Shown: positions 33,514 through 43,398, numbered from the stretch's first letter. The stretch: DNA of 64,000 nucleotides from Enhydrobacter sp. (GCF_030246845.1 NZ_CP126889.1:5265001-5329000), one strand, 5' to 3'. Translations and numbers: made by a program. The notes: generated from the sequence alone by a model not told the origin.

Positions 33514-33840
33514 ATGACCTACGATCACGCTCTGGCAGCGCTGGCCGATCCGACCCGGCGGCGCGTGTTCGAGCAGTTGCGTGGCGGCCCGCGAACCGTC
33601 GGCGCCATCGCCCGCAACATGCCGGTCAGCCGCCCTGCCGTGTCGCAACATCTGCGCGTGCTGAAGGAAGCAGGCCTGGTGCGCGACGAGCCGGACGGGA
33701 CGCGCCGCCTGTACGCCATCGACCCGCACGGTCTCGGGCCGCTGCGCCGCTGGCTGGACCAGTTCTGGGACGAGGCCCTCGATGCCTTCAAAGCCGAAGT
33801 CGACCAGAGCACCCGACAATCCAGGAGACGCCAGTCATGA
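33514..33840 (+). CDS. ArsR family winged-helix regulator
   Basis: 108 residues: HALAALADPTRRRVFEQLRGG, AIARNMPVSRPAVSQHLRVL, KEAGLVRDEPDGTRRLYAID. The recognition helix SRPAVSQHLRVLKEAGL is standard. No metal-binding Cys motif is present, so it belongs to the subgroup paired with START-domain proteins rather than arsenic or cadmium sensors. It overlaps the next gene in ATGA fashion, and the palindrome in its promoter suggests autorepression. Confidence 0.93.
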   Translation: MTYDHALAALADPTRRRVFEQLRGGPRTVGAIARNMPVSRPAVSQHLRVLKEAGLVRDEPDGTRRLYAIDPHGLGPLRRWLDQFWDEALDAFKAEVDQSTRQSRRRQS

Positions 33841-34310
33841 GCCGCACGATTTCCCTCGCGCCCGTCCTCAAGAACATCGACGTCGACGCGCCGCCGGCGA
33901 GGGCTTTCAAGATCTTTGCCGGCTTCCGCTGGTGGCCCAGGTCACATTCGATCCTGCCGTCGAAATCTCCCCAGGTGGCCGTCGCTGTCGAACCGAAGGT
34001 CGGTGGACGCTGGTTCGAGCGCGGCGAGGACGGCTCCGAATGCGACTGGGGCAAGGTGCTGGTTTGGGAGCCACCGAGGCGAATGGTGATGACCTGGCTT
34101 CTGGACAGCACGTTCCAGATCAACCCCAAGGTGGTGACCGAGGTGGAAGTGACCTTCACCGCGATCGGCGTGGACAGGACTCGTGTCGTCCTGGAGCATC
34201 GCCTGTTCGATCGCCATGGTGAAGAAGGCGAGAAGGTGCGCGCCGCCGTCGACTCGCCCGACGGCTGGGCGGGCCTGCTGACGATGTTCGCGGAGGCCGC
34301 GGCGGCCTGA
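33837..34310 (+). CDS. SRPBCC (AHSA1-like START) domain protein
   Basis: 157 residues with one START/AHSA1-type domain: VLKNIDVDAPPARAFKIF, GGRWFERGEDGSECDWGKVL, PRRMVMTWLLD and a C-terminal helix GWAGLLTMFAEA. Family members bind hydrophobic ligands or act as chaperone activators; the role in bacteria is unclear. Its ATG overlaps the ArsR stop, so they form a regulator-START pair. It converges with the DUF427 gene, ending 7 bases before that gene's stop. Confidence 0.88.
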   Translation: MSRTISLAPVLKNIDVDAPPARAFKIFAGFRWWPRSHSILPSKSPQVAVAVEPKVGGRWFERGEDGSECDWGKVLVWEPPRRMVMTWLLDSTFQINPKVVTEVEVTFTAIGVDRTRVVLEHRLFDRHGEEGEKVRAAVDSPDGWAGLLTMFAEAAAA

Positions 34311-34316
34311 CGCCCG

Positions 34317-34601
34317 CTAGCGGATCTGGATGTCCTCCCAGAAGCCGATCCAGTGGTCGACCGGCTTCATGCGGGCCTGCGGCGCCTCGTAGGACCAGGC
34401 GGCGCGCTTGCTCGCCTTGGCGCCGTCCACGACGTCGTAGAACTGCACGCCGTGCGGACATTTCAGGTCGTTCGCGGTCTTGGGCGTCGCCTGCAGGAGA
34501 TCCATGCGTACCGAATCGCGCGGGAAGTAGACATAGCCGTCGACTTCCTGCGTGCGATCGCTGTTGGCGATCTCCTTGCCATGCCAGGTTGCCGTCGTCA
34601 T
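34317..34601 (-). CDS. DUF427 domain protein
   Basis: 94 residues. The motifs ATWHGKEIANSD, YVYFPRDSVRMDLLQ, ANDLKCPHGVQFYDVVDG and AAWSYEAP are typical of DUF427, a small beta-structured family of unknown function. It may be the last member of the ArsR-DUF899-AHSA1-GST-DUF427 series on this strand, although it begins 156 bases after the GST stop. The gap 34602-34757 holds no recognisable element. Confidence 0.88.
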   Translation of the reverse strand: MTTATWHGKEIANSDRTQEVDGYVYFPRDSVRMDLLQATPKTANDLKCPHGVQFYDVVDGAKASKRAAWSYEAPQARMKPVDHWIGFWEDIQIR

Positions 34602-34757
34602 CGGTCGGGTCCTCGAAATTGCGGGTCGGTGTTCTCAACGCTCGGCCGGGCGCCCATCTCGCGCGTCCGCCGCCTGCAATTAAGTGACGCCTGCCCGGCG
34701 CTTGCAACTCCCCGGCGGCAAAAAACCGATCGGCGGCGTTCGCGCCGCGGCGGAACC

Positions 34758-35378
34758 TCAGGCCGCGAGCTCGGGCTTGGCCGGCGGCGTGGTCGCGATC
34801 ATGCTGGGACGCGCAGCCATCTCGCCTGCCCAGCGGCGGCAGTTGGGCGCGAGGTCGGCGATCGCCTTCAGCTCGAGGAGGCTGTCGAACCAGAAGAAGG
34901 ACGGTGCGAACAGGAGGTCGGCGGCGGTGAGCGCATCGCCCGCCAGGAAGCGCGTCCTGGCGAGCTGGCGGTCGAACACCGGGATCACCCGGCGGGCCTT
35001 GTCGAGATAGAGCTCTGCCATCTCGGCCGGCACCGGCAGGAAGTCGAAGCGCGCCGCCATGTAGCGCTGCGCCGAGTTCAGCACCGAGTCGCAGACGGCG
35101 CCGACCCATTGATCGACGATTGCCGCCTCCCGCGCATCGTCGGGCCAAAGCTTCGGACCGGGAAAGGTGCGGTCGAGATAGCGCAGGATCGCCGTCGATT
35201 CGAACAGCGTGAAGTCGCCATGGACCATGACCGGGATCTTGAGCAGCGGGTTGAGCGCTCCCGTCTCGCCCGGCCTGGTCGGCACCAGCTCGTAGTCGAT
35301 GCCCTTCTCGTGGCAGCCGAGCCGCACCGCCCGCGTGAAGGTGCTGAGCGCCATGCCGTGGATTCTGATATCGGCCAT
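34758..35378 (-). CDS. Glutathione S-transferase family protein
   Basis: 206 residues. The N-terminal thioredoxin-like domain has IRIHGMALSTFTRAVRLGC, NPLLKIPVMVHGDFTLFES (the cis-Pro and the glutamate/serine that bind glutathione) and AILRYLDRTF. The C-terminal domain is all-helical, with LTAADLLFAPSFFW. The family detoxifies electrophiles; the specific subtype is not clear. It follows the AHSA1 gene on the same strand, 49 bases after its stop. Confidence 0.92.
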   Translation of the reverse strand: MADIRIHGMALSTFTRAVRLGCHEKGIDYELVPTRPGETGALNPLLKIPVMVHGDFTLFESTAILRYLDRTFPGPKLWPDDAREAAIVDQWVGAVCDSVLNSAQRYMAARFDFLPVPAEMAELYLDKARRVIPVFDRQLARTRFLAGDALTAADLLFAPSFFWFDSLLELKAIADLAPNCRRWAGEMAARPSMIATTPPAKPELAA

Positions 35379-35427
35379 CGCCTTCTCCTTCGTTCACACC
35401 GGCTTGTCGCGCGTGGCGCGCGGGGCG

Positions 35428-35895
35428 TCACGCCGCCTTCCGCAGAAAGACCTCGAGCTTGTCGAACGAGCCGGTCCAACCCTCGCGATGATTCTCCAGG
35501 CTGGATGCATCGGCGAACGGGCCGTGGATCAGCGTCAGCTCGGTCCTGTCGCCGAGCGCGCGCAGCTCGATGCGCACCGTCGTCTCGTGGCCGCGCGGCT
35601 TCTCGTAGTCGCCGTCGGCATGGTGCGCCCAGGTGAAGACCAGCCGCGCCGGCTTCTCGATCTCGAGATACCTGCCCGACGAGGCGAAGACGCGGTTGTC
35701 CGGGCCGTGGTGGCCCCTGATGCGCCAGGCGCCGCCCGGCCGCACGTCGATCACGCACTCGTCGATGGCGACGCCGGGCGGGCACATCCACTGGACGAAC
35801 TGCTCCCGCTGCGCCCAGGCCGCGAACACGCGCTCGCGCGGCGCGTCGAAGGTGCGCACGAGGCGCAGCATGTTGCTGTCGGTCGCCGTGTCCAT
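35428..35895 (-). CDS. SRPBCC (AHSA1-like START) domain protein
   Basis: 155 residues with an AHSA1-type START domain: LRLVRTFDAPRERVFAAW, EQFVQWMCPPG, GGAWRIRGHHG, RYLEIEKPARLVFTW and the C-terminal GWTGSFDKLEVFL. It is a paralogue of the START protein at 33837 in family, but the two differ in sequence. It starts 22 bases after the DUF899 stop and belongs to the ArsR-2 operon. Confidence 0.9.
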   Translation of the reverse strand: MDTATDSNMLRLVRTFDAPRERVFAAWAQREQFVQWMCPPGVAIDECVIDVRPGGAWRIRGHHGPDNRVFASSGRYLEIEKPARLVFTWAHHADGDYEKPRGHETTVRIELRALGDRTELTLIHGPFADASSLENHREGWTGSFDKLEVFLRKAA

Positions 35896-35917
35896 GGTTC
35901 CTCCTCCCTCGGTCGGT

Positions 35918-36607
35918 TCAGTACTGATCGTGCCGGCGAACCCACGCCATCGGGAACGGGAGCCCCTCCTCGTCCCGTCCCTTCGACGTCATGTCGAGCA
36001 GGTGATAGGCGCCGTTCAGCACGTCGAGGCCGCGCGCGTAGGTCGAGTAGGTGTGATAGATGGCGCCATCCTCGCCGCGGCGGAAGACGCTGACGCCCGG
36101 CGCCTCCTCGCCATAGGGCGCGATGGTGCCGAAATTGTACCTGGGCGCCGCCTCGCCCGGCTCGAACGACACGCCGTAGTCGAAGTTGAAGTCGCCGCCG
36201 AGCGACGACACCCAGCGCAGGCTCCAGCCCATCCGCTTGCGGTAGGCCTCGAGCCTGGCGATGGGCGCGCGCGAGACCAGGACGAGCGTCGTGTCGCGGT
36301 GCGCGAGATGCGTGTCGATGCCGTTGAAGTTGTCGCTCCAGAACGAGCAGCTCGGGCAGCCCTCGTTCCAGTCCGGCCCGAACATGAAATGCTGGACGAT
36401 GAGCTGGCCGCGGCCGGCGAAAAGATCGCCCAGCGTCACGCGTCCTTCGGGCGCCTCGAAGACGTAGTCTTTCTCGACGCGCTCCCACGGCAGCTCGCGC
36501 CGCTCGCGCGCCAGCTCGTCGCGCAGCCGGGTAAATTCCTTCTCCTTCGCGAGATGGGCCTTGCGCGCCTTCAACCACTCTTCGTGCGAGACAATGCGTG
36601 GTGTCAT
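35918..36607 (-). CDS. DUF899 thioredoxin-like protein
   Basis: 229 residues of the DUF899 family (thioredoxin-like fold). It starts MTPRIVSHEEWLKARKAHLA and contains KDYVFEAPEGRVTLGDLF, LIVQHFMFGPDWNEGCPSCS (a CPSC pair at the thioredoxin-like position), ADFNFDYGVSF-like GGDFNFDYGVSF and a C-terminal GRDEEGLPFPMAWVRRHDQY. The enzymatic role is unknown. DUF899 genes often lie next to ArsR and AHSA1 genes, as here. The frame is open further upstream into the ArsR gene, but the Met at 36607 fits the family. Confidence 0.9.
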   Translation of the reverse strand: MTPRIVSHEEWLKARKAHLAKEKEFTRLRDELARERRELPWERVEKDYVFEAPEGRVTLGDLFAGRGQLIVQHFMFGPDWNEGCPSCSFWSDNFNGIDTHLAHRDTTLVLVSRAPIARLEAYRKRMGWSLRWVSSLGGDFNFDYGVSFEPGEAAPRYNFGTIAPYGEEAPGVSVFRRGEDGAIYHTYSTYARGLDVLNGAYHLLDMTSKGRDEEGLPFPMAWVRRHDQY

Positions 36608-36633
36608 CCCGTCCTCCGTTGGCCTGGGATCGG

Positions 36634-36990
36634 TCAGGAGCGGCGGCGCCCCCGGCCCTTCTCCTTCGCGGGCTTCGGCGCGGTGCGCTTGAGGAACGCA
36701 TCGAGCCGGTCGAACTGCGCCTCCCAGAAGCGGCGGTAGAACTCGATCCAGTCGGCGGCGGCGCGAAGCCCCTCGCCGCGCAAGGTGCAGCGCCGCCACT
36801 GCGCCTCGGCCTGGCGCTCGATCAGGCCGGCATCGGTCAGAACCCGCAGATGCCGCGAGACCGCGGGCAACGACATGTCGAACGGCTCGGCGAGCTCGCC
36901 CACCGTGGCGCCGCCGCTGGCGAGCCGCGCCAGGATCGCCCGGCGGGTCGGGTCGGCCAGGGCGGCGAAGGTCTGGGAAAGCGGGTCCAT
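36634..36990 (-). CDS. ArsR family winged-helix regulator
   Basis: 118 residues: QTFAALADPTRRAILARLAS, ELAEPFDMSLPAVSRHLRVL, TDAGLIERQAEAQWRRC. The helix-turn-helix is of the ArsR type, and a basic tail (KPAKEKGRGRRRS) ends the protein. It lacks the metal-binding CVC motif. It heads the operon ArsR-DUF899-AHSA1-GST. The operator touches the ATG itself. Confidence 0.93.
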   Translation of the reverse strand: MDPLSQTFAALADPTRRAILARLASGGATVGELAEPFDMSLPAVSRHLRVLTDAGLIERQAEAQWRRCTLRGEGLRAAADWIEFYRRFWEAQFDRLDAFLKRTAPKPAKEKGRGRRRS

Positions 36991-37030
36991 ATTTAACGGA
37001 TAGGTTAAATACAGATCGCGGCATGGTCAA
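36991..37030 (-). promoter_or_regulatory. ArsR-2 promoter and operator abutting the start codon
   Basis: Palindrome ATTTAAC (36991-36997) and GTTAAAT (37004-37010), perfect 7-base arms, immediately upstream of the ATG (36990). A TTGACC (37030-37025) and TAACCT (37007-37002) on the minus strand, spaced 17, form a sigma-70-like promoter whose -10 lies inside the palindrome. The leader would be only a few bases long. Confidence 0.65.
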
Positions 37031-37115
37031 GCTTCCAAGCGGCTCGATCGCGGTGTCGTGAAGAGAAGAAGATTGCGCCACCAACAAGGAGCGAGATCAG
37101 GCATTCGACCGTCTC

Positions 37116-37178
37116 GTGTGTAGCGAGGGATCCTTCGCAGCGCCGATCAAAGATCCCTCGCTCCGCTCGGGCTGACAC
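37116..37178. repeat. Type A palindromic repeat, copy 7 (left arm degenerate)
   Basis: Right arm AAAGATCCCTCGCTCCGCTC with GGGCTGACAC is intact. The left side keeps only GTAGCGAGGGATCC, having lost the CATCCCGAGCG part. It lies between the cysS stop and the ArsR-2 promoter. The remainder of the 36991-37196 gap is otherwise unremarkable. Confidence 0.75.
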
Positions 37179-37196
37179 CGGAGCAAATGGGAGAAG

Positions 37197-38528
<1,332 letters not shown>

Positions 38529-38683
38529 CGCCCTTCCTCCCGATTCACATGCAGACGAGTTCCGACAGCCCGCGACCGGGCCTCAGACCTCGATACATCG
38601 CGCGCCGAACGCGGCCGGGAGAACAAATGACGACATGCGGCCTATATATGCGATGCGTTCGCGCTCTGCAAAGGCGTTTCGGA

Positions 38684-38769
38684 GAAAGATCCCTCGCGGC
38701 GCTCGGGATGACACAGTCTTCTCGAGCAAAGAAAATCGTGTCGTCCCGAGCGCAGCGAGGGGGATCTTT
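38684..38769. repeat. Type A palindromic repeat, copy 8 (arms in reversed order)
   Basis: Here the right arm comes first: AAAGATCCCTCGCGGCGCTC with GGGATGACAC (38684-38714), then the left arm GTCGTCCCGAGCGCAGCGAG (within 38738-38769) with GGGGATCTTT. The reversed order with ACAC...GTGT in the middle differs from the usual GTGTCATC...GATGACAC layout. It sits between the gltX stop and the cysS start. Confidence 0.8.
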
Positions 38770-38776
38770 CCTGTCG

Positions 38777-40108
38777 CTAAGCCGCTTGCCCCAGCAGCCG
38801 CGCCGCCGCCCTGGCGCGGCCGATCAGGGGCAGGAGCCTCGCCATCTCGGGGCCGGTATCGCGGCCGGTGAGCGCGAGCCGCAGCGGATGGAACAGCGCG
38901 CGGCCCTTGCGGCCGCTCGCCGCCGAGAGGGCGCCGGTCCAGATCTTCCAGGTGCCCTCGCCCCAAGGCTCGACCGGCAGCGCCTTCGCCGCCTCCCGCA
39001 GGAACGGCGCATCCTCGATCGCGGGCGCGATCGGGCCGTGCACGACCTCGGCCCAGACGCTGGCGTCGGCAAGCGTCGCGAGATTGCCGCGCACGGCGAG
39101 CCACAGCGCCTCGTCGACACTGCCATCCAGCCGATCGCGCACCGCTTCGTAGGGAAGCATGTGCAGCGTACGGGCGCTGAGCTGCCTGAGCTCCTCTTCC
39201 GAGAAGCGCGCGGCGGCGCGGCCGACGCGCGCGAAATCGACCGTCGCGACCAGCGCGTCGAGCGAGGCCACCGGCTCGACCGGATCGGCCGTGCCGAGCC
39301 GTGCCAGCAGCGCATCGATCGCCAGCGCCTCGATGCCGCGTTCGCGCAGGTCGGCGATCGAGAGCGAGCCGGCGCGCTTGCTGAGCCCGCCACCTGACGC
39401 ATCGACCAGCAGCGGCAGATGCGCGAAGGCCGGCACGGCGGCGTCGAGCGCACGGAACATCTGGATCTGCGCGCCGGTGTTGGTGACGTGATCCTCGCCG
39501 CGGATCACGTGCGTGATGGCGAAGGCGATGTCGTCGACCACCGAGGTGAAGCTGTAGAGATAGGAGCCGTCGGCCCGCACCAGCACCGGATCGCTCTGGC
39601 TCGCCTCGTCGACATGCTGGGGCCCGCGCACCAGATCGTCCCAGCGCACCGCCTCGGAGGCGAGCCTGAAGCGCCAGTGCGGATGCCGGCCCTCGCCTTC
39701 GAGCTTGCGGCCCGCCGCCTCGTCGAGCCTGAGCGCCGCGCGGTCGTAGACCGGCGGGCGGCCCTGCGCCAGCAGCCGCTTGCGCTTGAACTCGAGCTCC
39801 TCCGGCGTCTCGTAGCAGGGATAGAGCCGGCCCGCCGCGATCAGCCGGTCGCGCGCTTCGTCATAGTGCGCCAGCCGGTCGGACTGGCGCTCCCTGGCGT
39901 CCCAGGCGAGGCCCAGCCACGCGAGGTCGCGCTCGATCGCGGCTTCGTACTCGGGCTTGCTGCGCTGCCGGTCGGTATCGTCGAGGCGCAGGACGAACCG
40001 GCCGCCGTGGCGGCGGGCATAGAGCCAGTTGAAGAGTGCCGCGCGGATGTTGCCGACATGCAGCAGGCCCGTGGGGCTCGGCGCAAAGCGGACGCGGGGG
40101 CCGGACAT
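38777..40108 (-). CDS. gltX: Glutamyl-tRNA synthetase
   Basis: Charges tRNA-Glu; some alphaproteobacteria have two GltX, one charging mostly tRNA-Gln for later amidation. The 443 residues include VRFAPSPTGLLHVGNIRAAL (HVGN replaces HIGH), LRLDDTDRQRSKPEYEAAIE, GEDHVTNTGAQIQMF and the KMSKS-like LSKRAGSLS. The C-terminal anticodon-binding domain follows. It is divergent from the TctC gene at 40190. The precise tRNA specificity cannot be judged from the sequence. Confidence 0.95.
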   Translation of the reverse strand: MSGPRVRFAPSPTGLLHVGNIRAALFNWLYARRHGGRFVLRLDDTDRQRSKPEYEAAIERDLAWLGLAWDARERQSDRLAHYDEARDRLIAAGRLYPCYETPEELEFKRKRLLAQGRPPVYDRAALRLDEAAGRKLEGEGRHPHWRFRLASEAVRWDDLVRGPQHVDEASQSDPVLVRADGSYLYSFTSVVDDIAFAITHVIRGEDHVTNTGAQIQMFRALDAAVPAFAHLPLLVDASGGGLSKRAGSLSIADLRERGIEALAIDALLARLGTADPVEPVASLDALVATVDFARVGRAAARFSEEELRQLSARTLHMLPYEAVRDRLDGSVDEALWLAVRGNLATLADASVWAEVVHGPIAPAIEDAPFLREAAKALPVEPWGEGTWKIWTGALSAASGRKGRALFHPLRLALTGRDTGPEMARLLPLIGRARAAARLLGQAA

Positions 40109-40189
40109 GGGGCCGACTTGTGGCGATGCCGGATTGGCGGGTCAAGCAGGCTTCGCTAAGGTCGCGGCCAAAGACAGGGAGAGTCCAGA

Positions 40190-41164
40190 ATGAAACGCCG
40201 TCACCTTCTCGCCGCGGGCCTCGGCACGCTCGCCGCCCCGCGCCTCGTGCGCGCCGATGCCAGGTATCCCGAGCGGACGGTCCGCCTCGTGATCCCGTTC
40301 GCGCCCGCCGGGCCGACCGACATCATCGGCCGCATGGCCGCCGAGAAGCTCACGCCGCTGCTCGGCCAGACCGTGATCGTCGACAACAAGGCGGGCGCCG
40401 CGGGCTCGATCGGGGCGATGGAGGTCGTGCACGCCAAGCCGGACGGCTACACGCTCCTGTTCGCGACCTCCTCGACGCACGCCATCAACCCGACGGCCTA
40501 TGCCAAGCCGCCCTACGATCCGGTCAAGGACTTCACGCCGATCTCCTCGATCTGCGTCAATCCGCTGGTACTGGTCGCGCATCCCTCGATGCCCGACTCG
40601 GTGGGCCGCCTCGTCGAGCTGATGAAGAAGAACCCGGGCAAATATTCCTACGCCTCGTCGGGCATCGGCAGCATCCTCCACCTCGCCGGCGAATACTTCA
40701 AACGCGAGGTCGGCGGCATGGAGGTCGTGCACGTGCCCTACAAGGGATCGGGTCCGGCGATCCAGGACCTGCTGGCGGGCAACGTCGCCTGGATGTTCGA
40801 GACCTTCAGCACCACGCTGCAGCAGCATCGCGCCGGCAAGCTGCGCATCCTGGCCTTCGCGCATTCCGGGCGCGCCGCCGTCGCGCCCGAGATCCCGACC
40901 ATGACCGAGGCCGGCGTCAAGGGCTACGAGGCCTATACCTTCAACCTGATCCTGGGGCCGGCCGGCACGCCGAAGAACGTGGTCGATACGGTCGACCAGG
41001 CGTCGCGCAAGCTGATCAAGGATCCCGGCGCCATCAAGTTCCTGCAGGACATCGCGGCCGTGCCCGCGGCCGACACCTCGCCCGAGCGCACGGCCAAGTT
41101 CATCAAGGACGAGCTGGCGAAATGGGCTCCGATCATCCACGCCGCGGGCGTGAAGATCGAGTAG
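40190..41164 (+). CDS. Tripartite tricarboxylate transporter substrate-binding protein (TctC/Bug)
   Basis: 324-residue periplasmic binding protein. A signal peptide of Tat-like form (KRRHLLAAGLGTLAAPRLVRA) leads into YPERTVRLVIPFAPAGPTDIIGR, VDNKAGAAGSIGAM, KPDGYTLLFA, and later VPYKGSGPAIQDLLAGNV and AGTPKNVVDTV, which are standard for the Bug family. No tctA or tctB membrane genes are adjacent, so it is an orphan receptor, as is common in this family. The ligand is unknown. Confidence 0.92.
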   Translation: MKRRHLLAAGLGTLAAPRLVRADARYPERTVRLVIPFAPAGPTDIIGRMAAEKLTPLLGQTVIVDNKAGAAGSIGAMEVVHAKPDGYTLLFATSSTHAINPTAYAKPPYDPVKDFTPISSICVNPLVLVAHPSMPDSVGRLVELMKKNPGKYSYASSGIGSILHLAGEYFKREVGGMEVVHVPYKGSGPAIQDLLAGNVAWMFETFSTTLQQHRAGKLRILAFAHSGRAAVAPEIPTMTEAGVKGYEAYTFNLILGPAGTPKNVVDTVDQASRKLIKDPGAIKFLQDIAAVPAADTSPERTAKFIKDELAKWAPIIHAAGVKIE

Positions 41165-41170
41165 TCGCCA

Positions 41171-41620
41171 TCACCGCGGCATAGGCGTCGGCGTGGCGGG
41201 CGGAGCCTCGCCGGGGGTCGGCACGAGCGGCGCCGGCAGCGACGGCGGCGGCGCGCCGCCCGGCACCATGGTGGCGGCGCCCGGCCCGGTTCCATAGCCC
41301 TGTCCGGCGCCTTCGCTTGGCGTCATGACGTTGCCCGAGGCTTCGGTGCCGATGCTGCTGATGTAGTAGCCCGCCACCGGGTTGGAGGTCTGGTTCGCCG
41401 TCTTGGCCTGGATGTCCACTTCCTGGATGCGCCGGCCGCTCTTGTCGAGGCGGTAACCCTCCGCGTCGAGTTTTACCCCGGCATTGTCGATGATCGCGCC
41501 GTCCGGCGCCTTGCGGTACGGTGGCGGCACCTTCTGAAGGGAATAAAGCGGTGTCGGCGTGTTGCAGCCCGCCAAGGCGAGGCCCGCCGCCGCCAGCACC
41601 ATCAGACGCATCGCCGTCAT
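41171..41620 (-). CDS. Proline-rich lipoprotein, hypothetical
   Basis: 149 residues. A lipoprotein signal peptide (MTAMRLMVLAAAGLALAGC) is followed by TPTPLYSLQKVPPPYRKAPDG, a central part with YRLDKSGRRIQEVDIQAKT and a C-terminal tail of about 40 residues rich in Pro, Gly and Ala (GGAPPPSLPAPLVPTPGEAP). The tail looks unstructured. The upstream in-frame extension to 41935 overlaps fadD and is not preferred. The function is unknown. It converges with the TctC gene, stopping 6 bases from it. Confidence 0.75.
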   Translation of the reverse strand: MTAMRLMVLAAAGLALAGCNTPTPLYSLQKVPPPYRKAPDGAIIDNAGVKLDAEGYRLDKSGRRIQEVDIQAKTANQTSNPVAGYYISSIGTEASGNVMTPSEGAGQGYGTGPGAATMVPGGAPPPSLPAPLVPTPGEAPPATPTPMPR

Positions 41621-41685
41621 TCCCTCTCCCCGGTTCGAGGGCGGCATCATAGCCGGAACCACGCTCCCTGAAACCCTGCTCCGTG

Positions 41686-43398
41686 TCATTCCACGACGGT
41701 CCGTCGGGCCGCCTTCTTCACCATCGCGTCGCGCAGCTCGCGGCGCAGGATCTTGCCGATGTTGCTCTTGGGCAGCTCGTTGCGGAACTCGATGTATTTC
41801 GGCCGCTTGTAGCCAGTGAACTCGCGCTCGCAGAAGGCCTCGAGCGCCTCGCGCGTGAGCTTGGGATCGCGCTTCACGACGAACAGCATGACCGCCTCGC
41901 CCGAGCGTGCATCGGGCACGCCGACGGCGGCGCATTCGGCCACGCCGGGATGGCCGGACACCACGGCCTCGATCTCGTTGGGATAGACCTTGAAGCCCGA
42001 GACCACGATCATGTCCTTCTTGCGATCGACGATCTTCACGTAGCCGCGCTGGTCCATCACGCCGATATCGCCCGACTTGAAGAAACCGTCGGCCGTCATG
42101 ACCTTGGCCGTCTCGTCCGGCCGCCGCCAGTAGCCCTGCATCACCTGCGGGCCGCGGATCGCGATCTCGCCCGGCGCGCCGAGCGGCACCTCCTGTCCCT
42201 GATCGTCGAGAATCCTGATCTCGACGCTCGGCATCGGCAGGCCGATGGTGCCGGTATAGGCCTCAGAGTCGGTGGGATTGCAGGTGACGCCGGCCGCCGT
42301 CTCGCTGAGCCCGTAGCCCTCGACGATCGGGCAGCCGGTGACGGCGAGCCATTTCTGCGCCACCGCCTCCTGCACCGCCATGCCGCCGCCGTTGGTGATG
42401 GCGAGGCCGGAGAAGTCGAGCTTCGCGAAGTCGGCGCGATTGGCCAGCGCATTGAAGAGCGTGTTCACGCCCGGGAAGATGTTGATGCGGTATTTCGCCA
42501 GCGTCTTCACCGTGCCCGCGAGATCGCGCGGATCGGGAATGAGGATATTGAGCGCGCCGGTGCGCATGCCCAGGAGCCCGCAGGCGACGAAGGCGAAGAC
42601 GTGATAGAGCGGCAGGGCGCAGACGATGGTGAACTGGCCGGTGAGCTTCTTTCGCCCGAGGCCGGGCCGCATCCAGGCCTCGGAGGCCAGCAGGTTGGCG
42701 ACGATCGTGCGATGGAGCAACGTGGCGCCCTTGGCGATGCCGGTCGTGCCGCCGGTATATTGCAGCACCGCGACATCGTCCGGTCCCAGCTCCGGCCGCA
42801 CGAAGAGCATCGCCTTGCCGGCCGCGATCGCCTGGCCGAACGCGACATGGCCGGGAAGCGCGTAGGTGGGAACCAGCTTGCGCAGCGTGCGCACGGCGAA
42901 GTTCACGAGGAGGCCCTTGGGGAAGCCCAGCAGGTCGCCCATGCGGCCCACCACCACGTGCTTCACCGCCGTGTCGCCGGCGGCGAGCGCGGCCTGCAGC
43001 GTCGCCGCGAAGTTGTCCAGCACGATCACCGCCTCGGCGCCGGAATCCCCGAGCTGATGCTGGAGCTCGCGCGCCGTATAGAGCGGATTGACGTTCACGG
43101 TGATGAAGCCCGCGCGCAGGACCGCCGTCACCGCGACCGGATACTGCAGCACGTTCGGCATCATGATCGCCACCCGCGCGCCCTTGCGCAGGCCGCGGCT
43201 CTGCAGCCACGCCGCCAGCGCCTTCGAGAGCGCGTCGACCTCGCCGAACGTGAGCGCCGTGCCCAGGCAGACATAGGCCCTGGCGTCGCGATGCTTGGCG
43301 AAGCTTTCCTCGATCAGCGCCACGAGGCTGGGATAGACCGACGGATCGATCTCCGCCGGCACGCCCGGCGGATATTCCTTGAGCCAGAACCGATCCAT
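41686..43398 (-). CDS. fadD: Long-chain fatty acid-CoA ligase
   Basis: Activates fatty acids to acyl-CoA with ATP. The 570-residue adenylate-forming enzyme has the motif LQYTGGTTGIAKGATLLH, GYGLSETAAGVTCNP, the FKSGDIGVMDQRGYVKIVDR-like KSGDIGVMDQRGYVKIVDRK region, VSGFKVYPNEIEAV and the C-terminal catalytic Lys in KSNIGKILRRELRD. The length and motifs match FadD of Proteobacteria. It is monocistronic; upstream, 43399-43494 contains an AT-rich stretch (TTATTCTTATATAGTACG) that may hold its promoter. Confidence 0.95.
   Translation of the reverse strand: MDRFWLKEYPPGVPAEIDPSVYPSLVALIEESFAKHRDARAYVCLGTALTFGEVDALSKALAAWLQSRGLRKGARVAIMMPNVLQYPVAVTAVLRAGFITVNVNPLYTARELQHQLGDSGAEAVIVLDNFAATLQAALAAGDTAVKHVVVGRMGDLLGFPKGLLVNFAVRTLRKLVPTYALPGHVAFGQAIAAGKAMLFVRPELGPDDVAVLQYTGGTTGIAKGATLLHRTIVANLLASEAWMRPGLGRKKLTGQFTIVCALPLYHVFAFVACGLLGMRTGALNILIPDPRDLAGTVKTLAKYRINIFPGVNTLFNALANRADFAKLDFSGLAITNGGGMAVQEAVAQKWLAVTGCPIVEGYGLSETAAGVTCNPTDSEAYTGTIGLPMPSVEIRILDDQGQEVPLGAPGEIAIRGPQVMQGYWRRPDETAKVMTADGFFKSGDIGVMDQRGYVKIVDRKKDMIVVSGFKVYPNEIEAVVSGHPGVAECAAVGVPDARSGEAVMLFVVKRDPKLTREALEAFCEREFTGYKRPKYIEFRNELPKSNIGKILRRELRDAMVKKAARRTVVE

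Noticed and set aside
40190..41164. Complete tripartite transporter operon
   Set aside because: No tctA or tctB genes flank the binding protein; neighbours are gltX and a lipoprotein gene.
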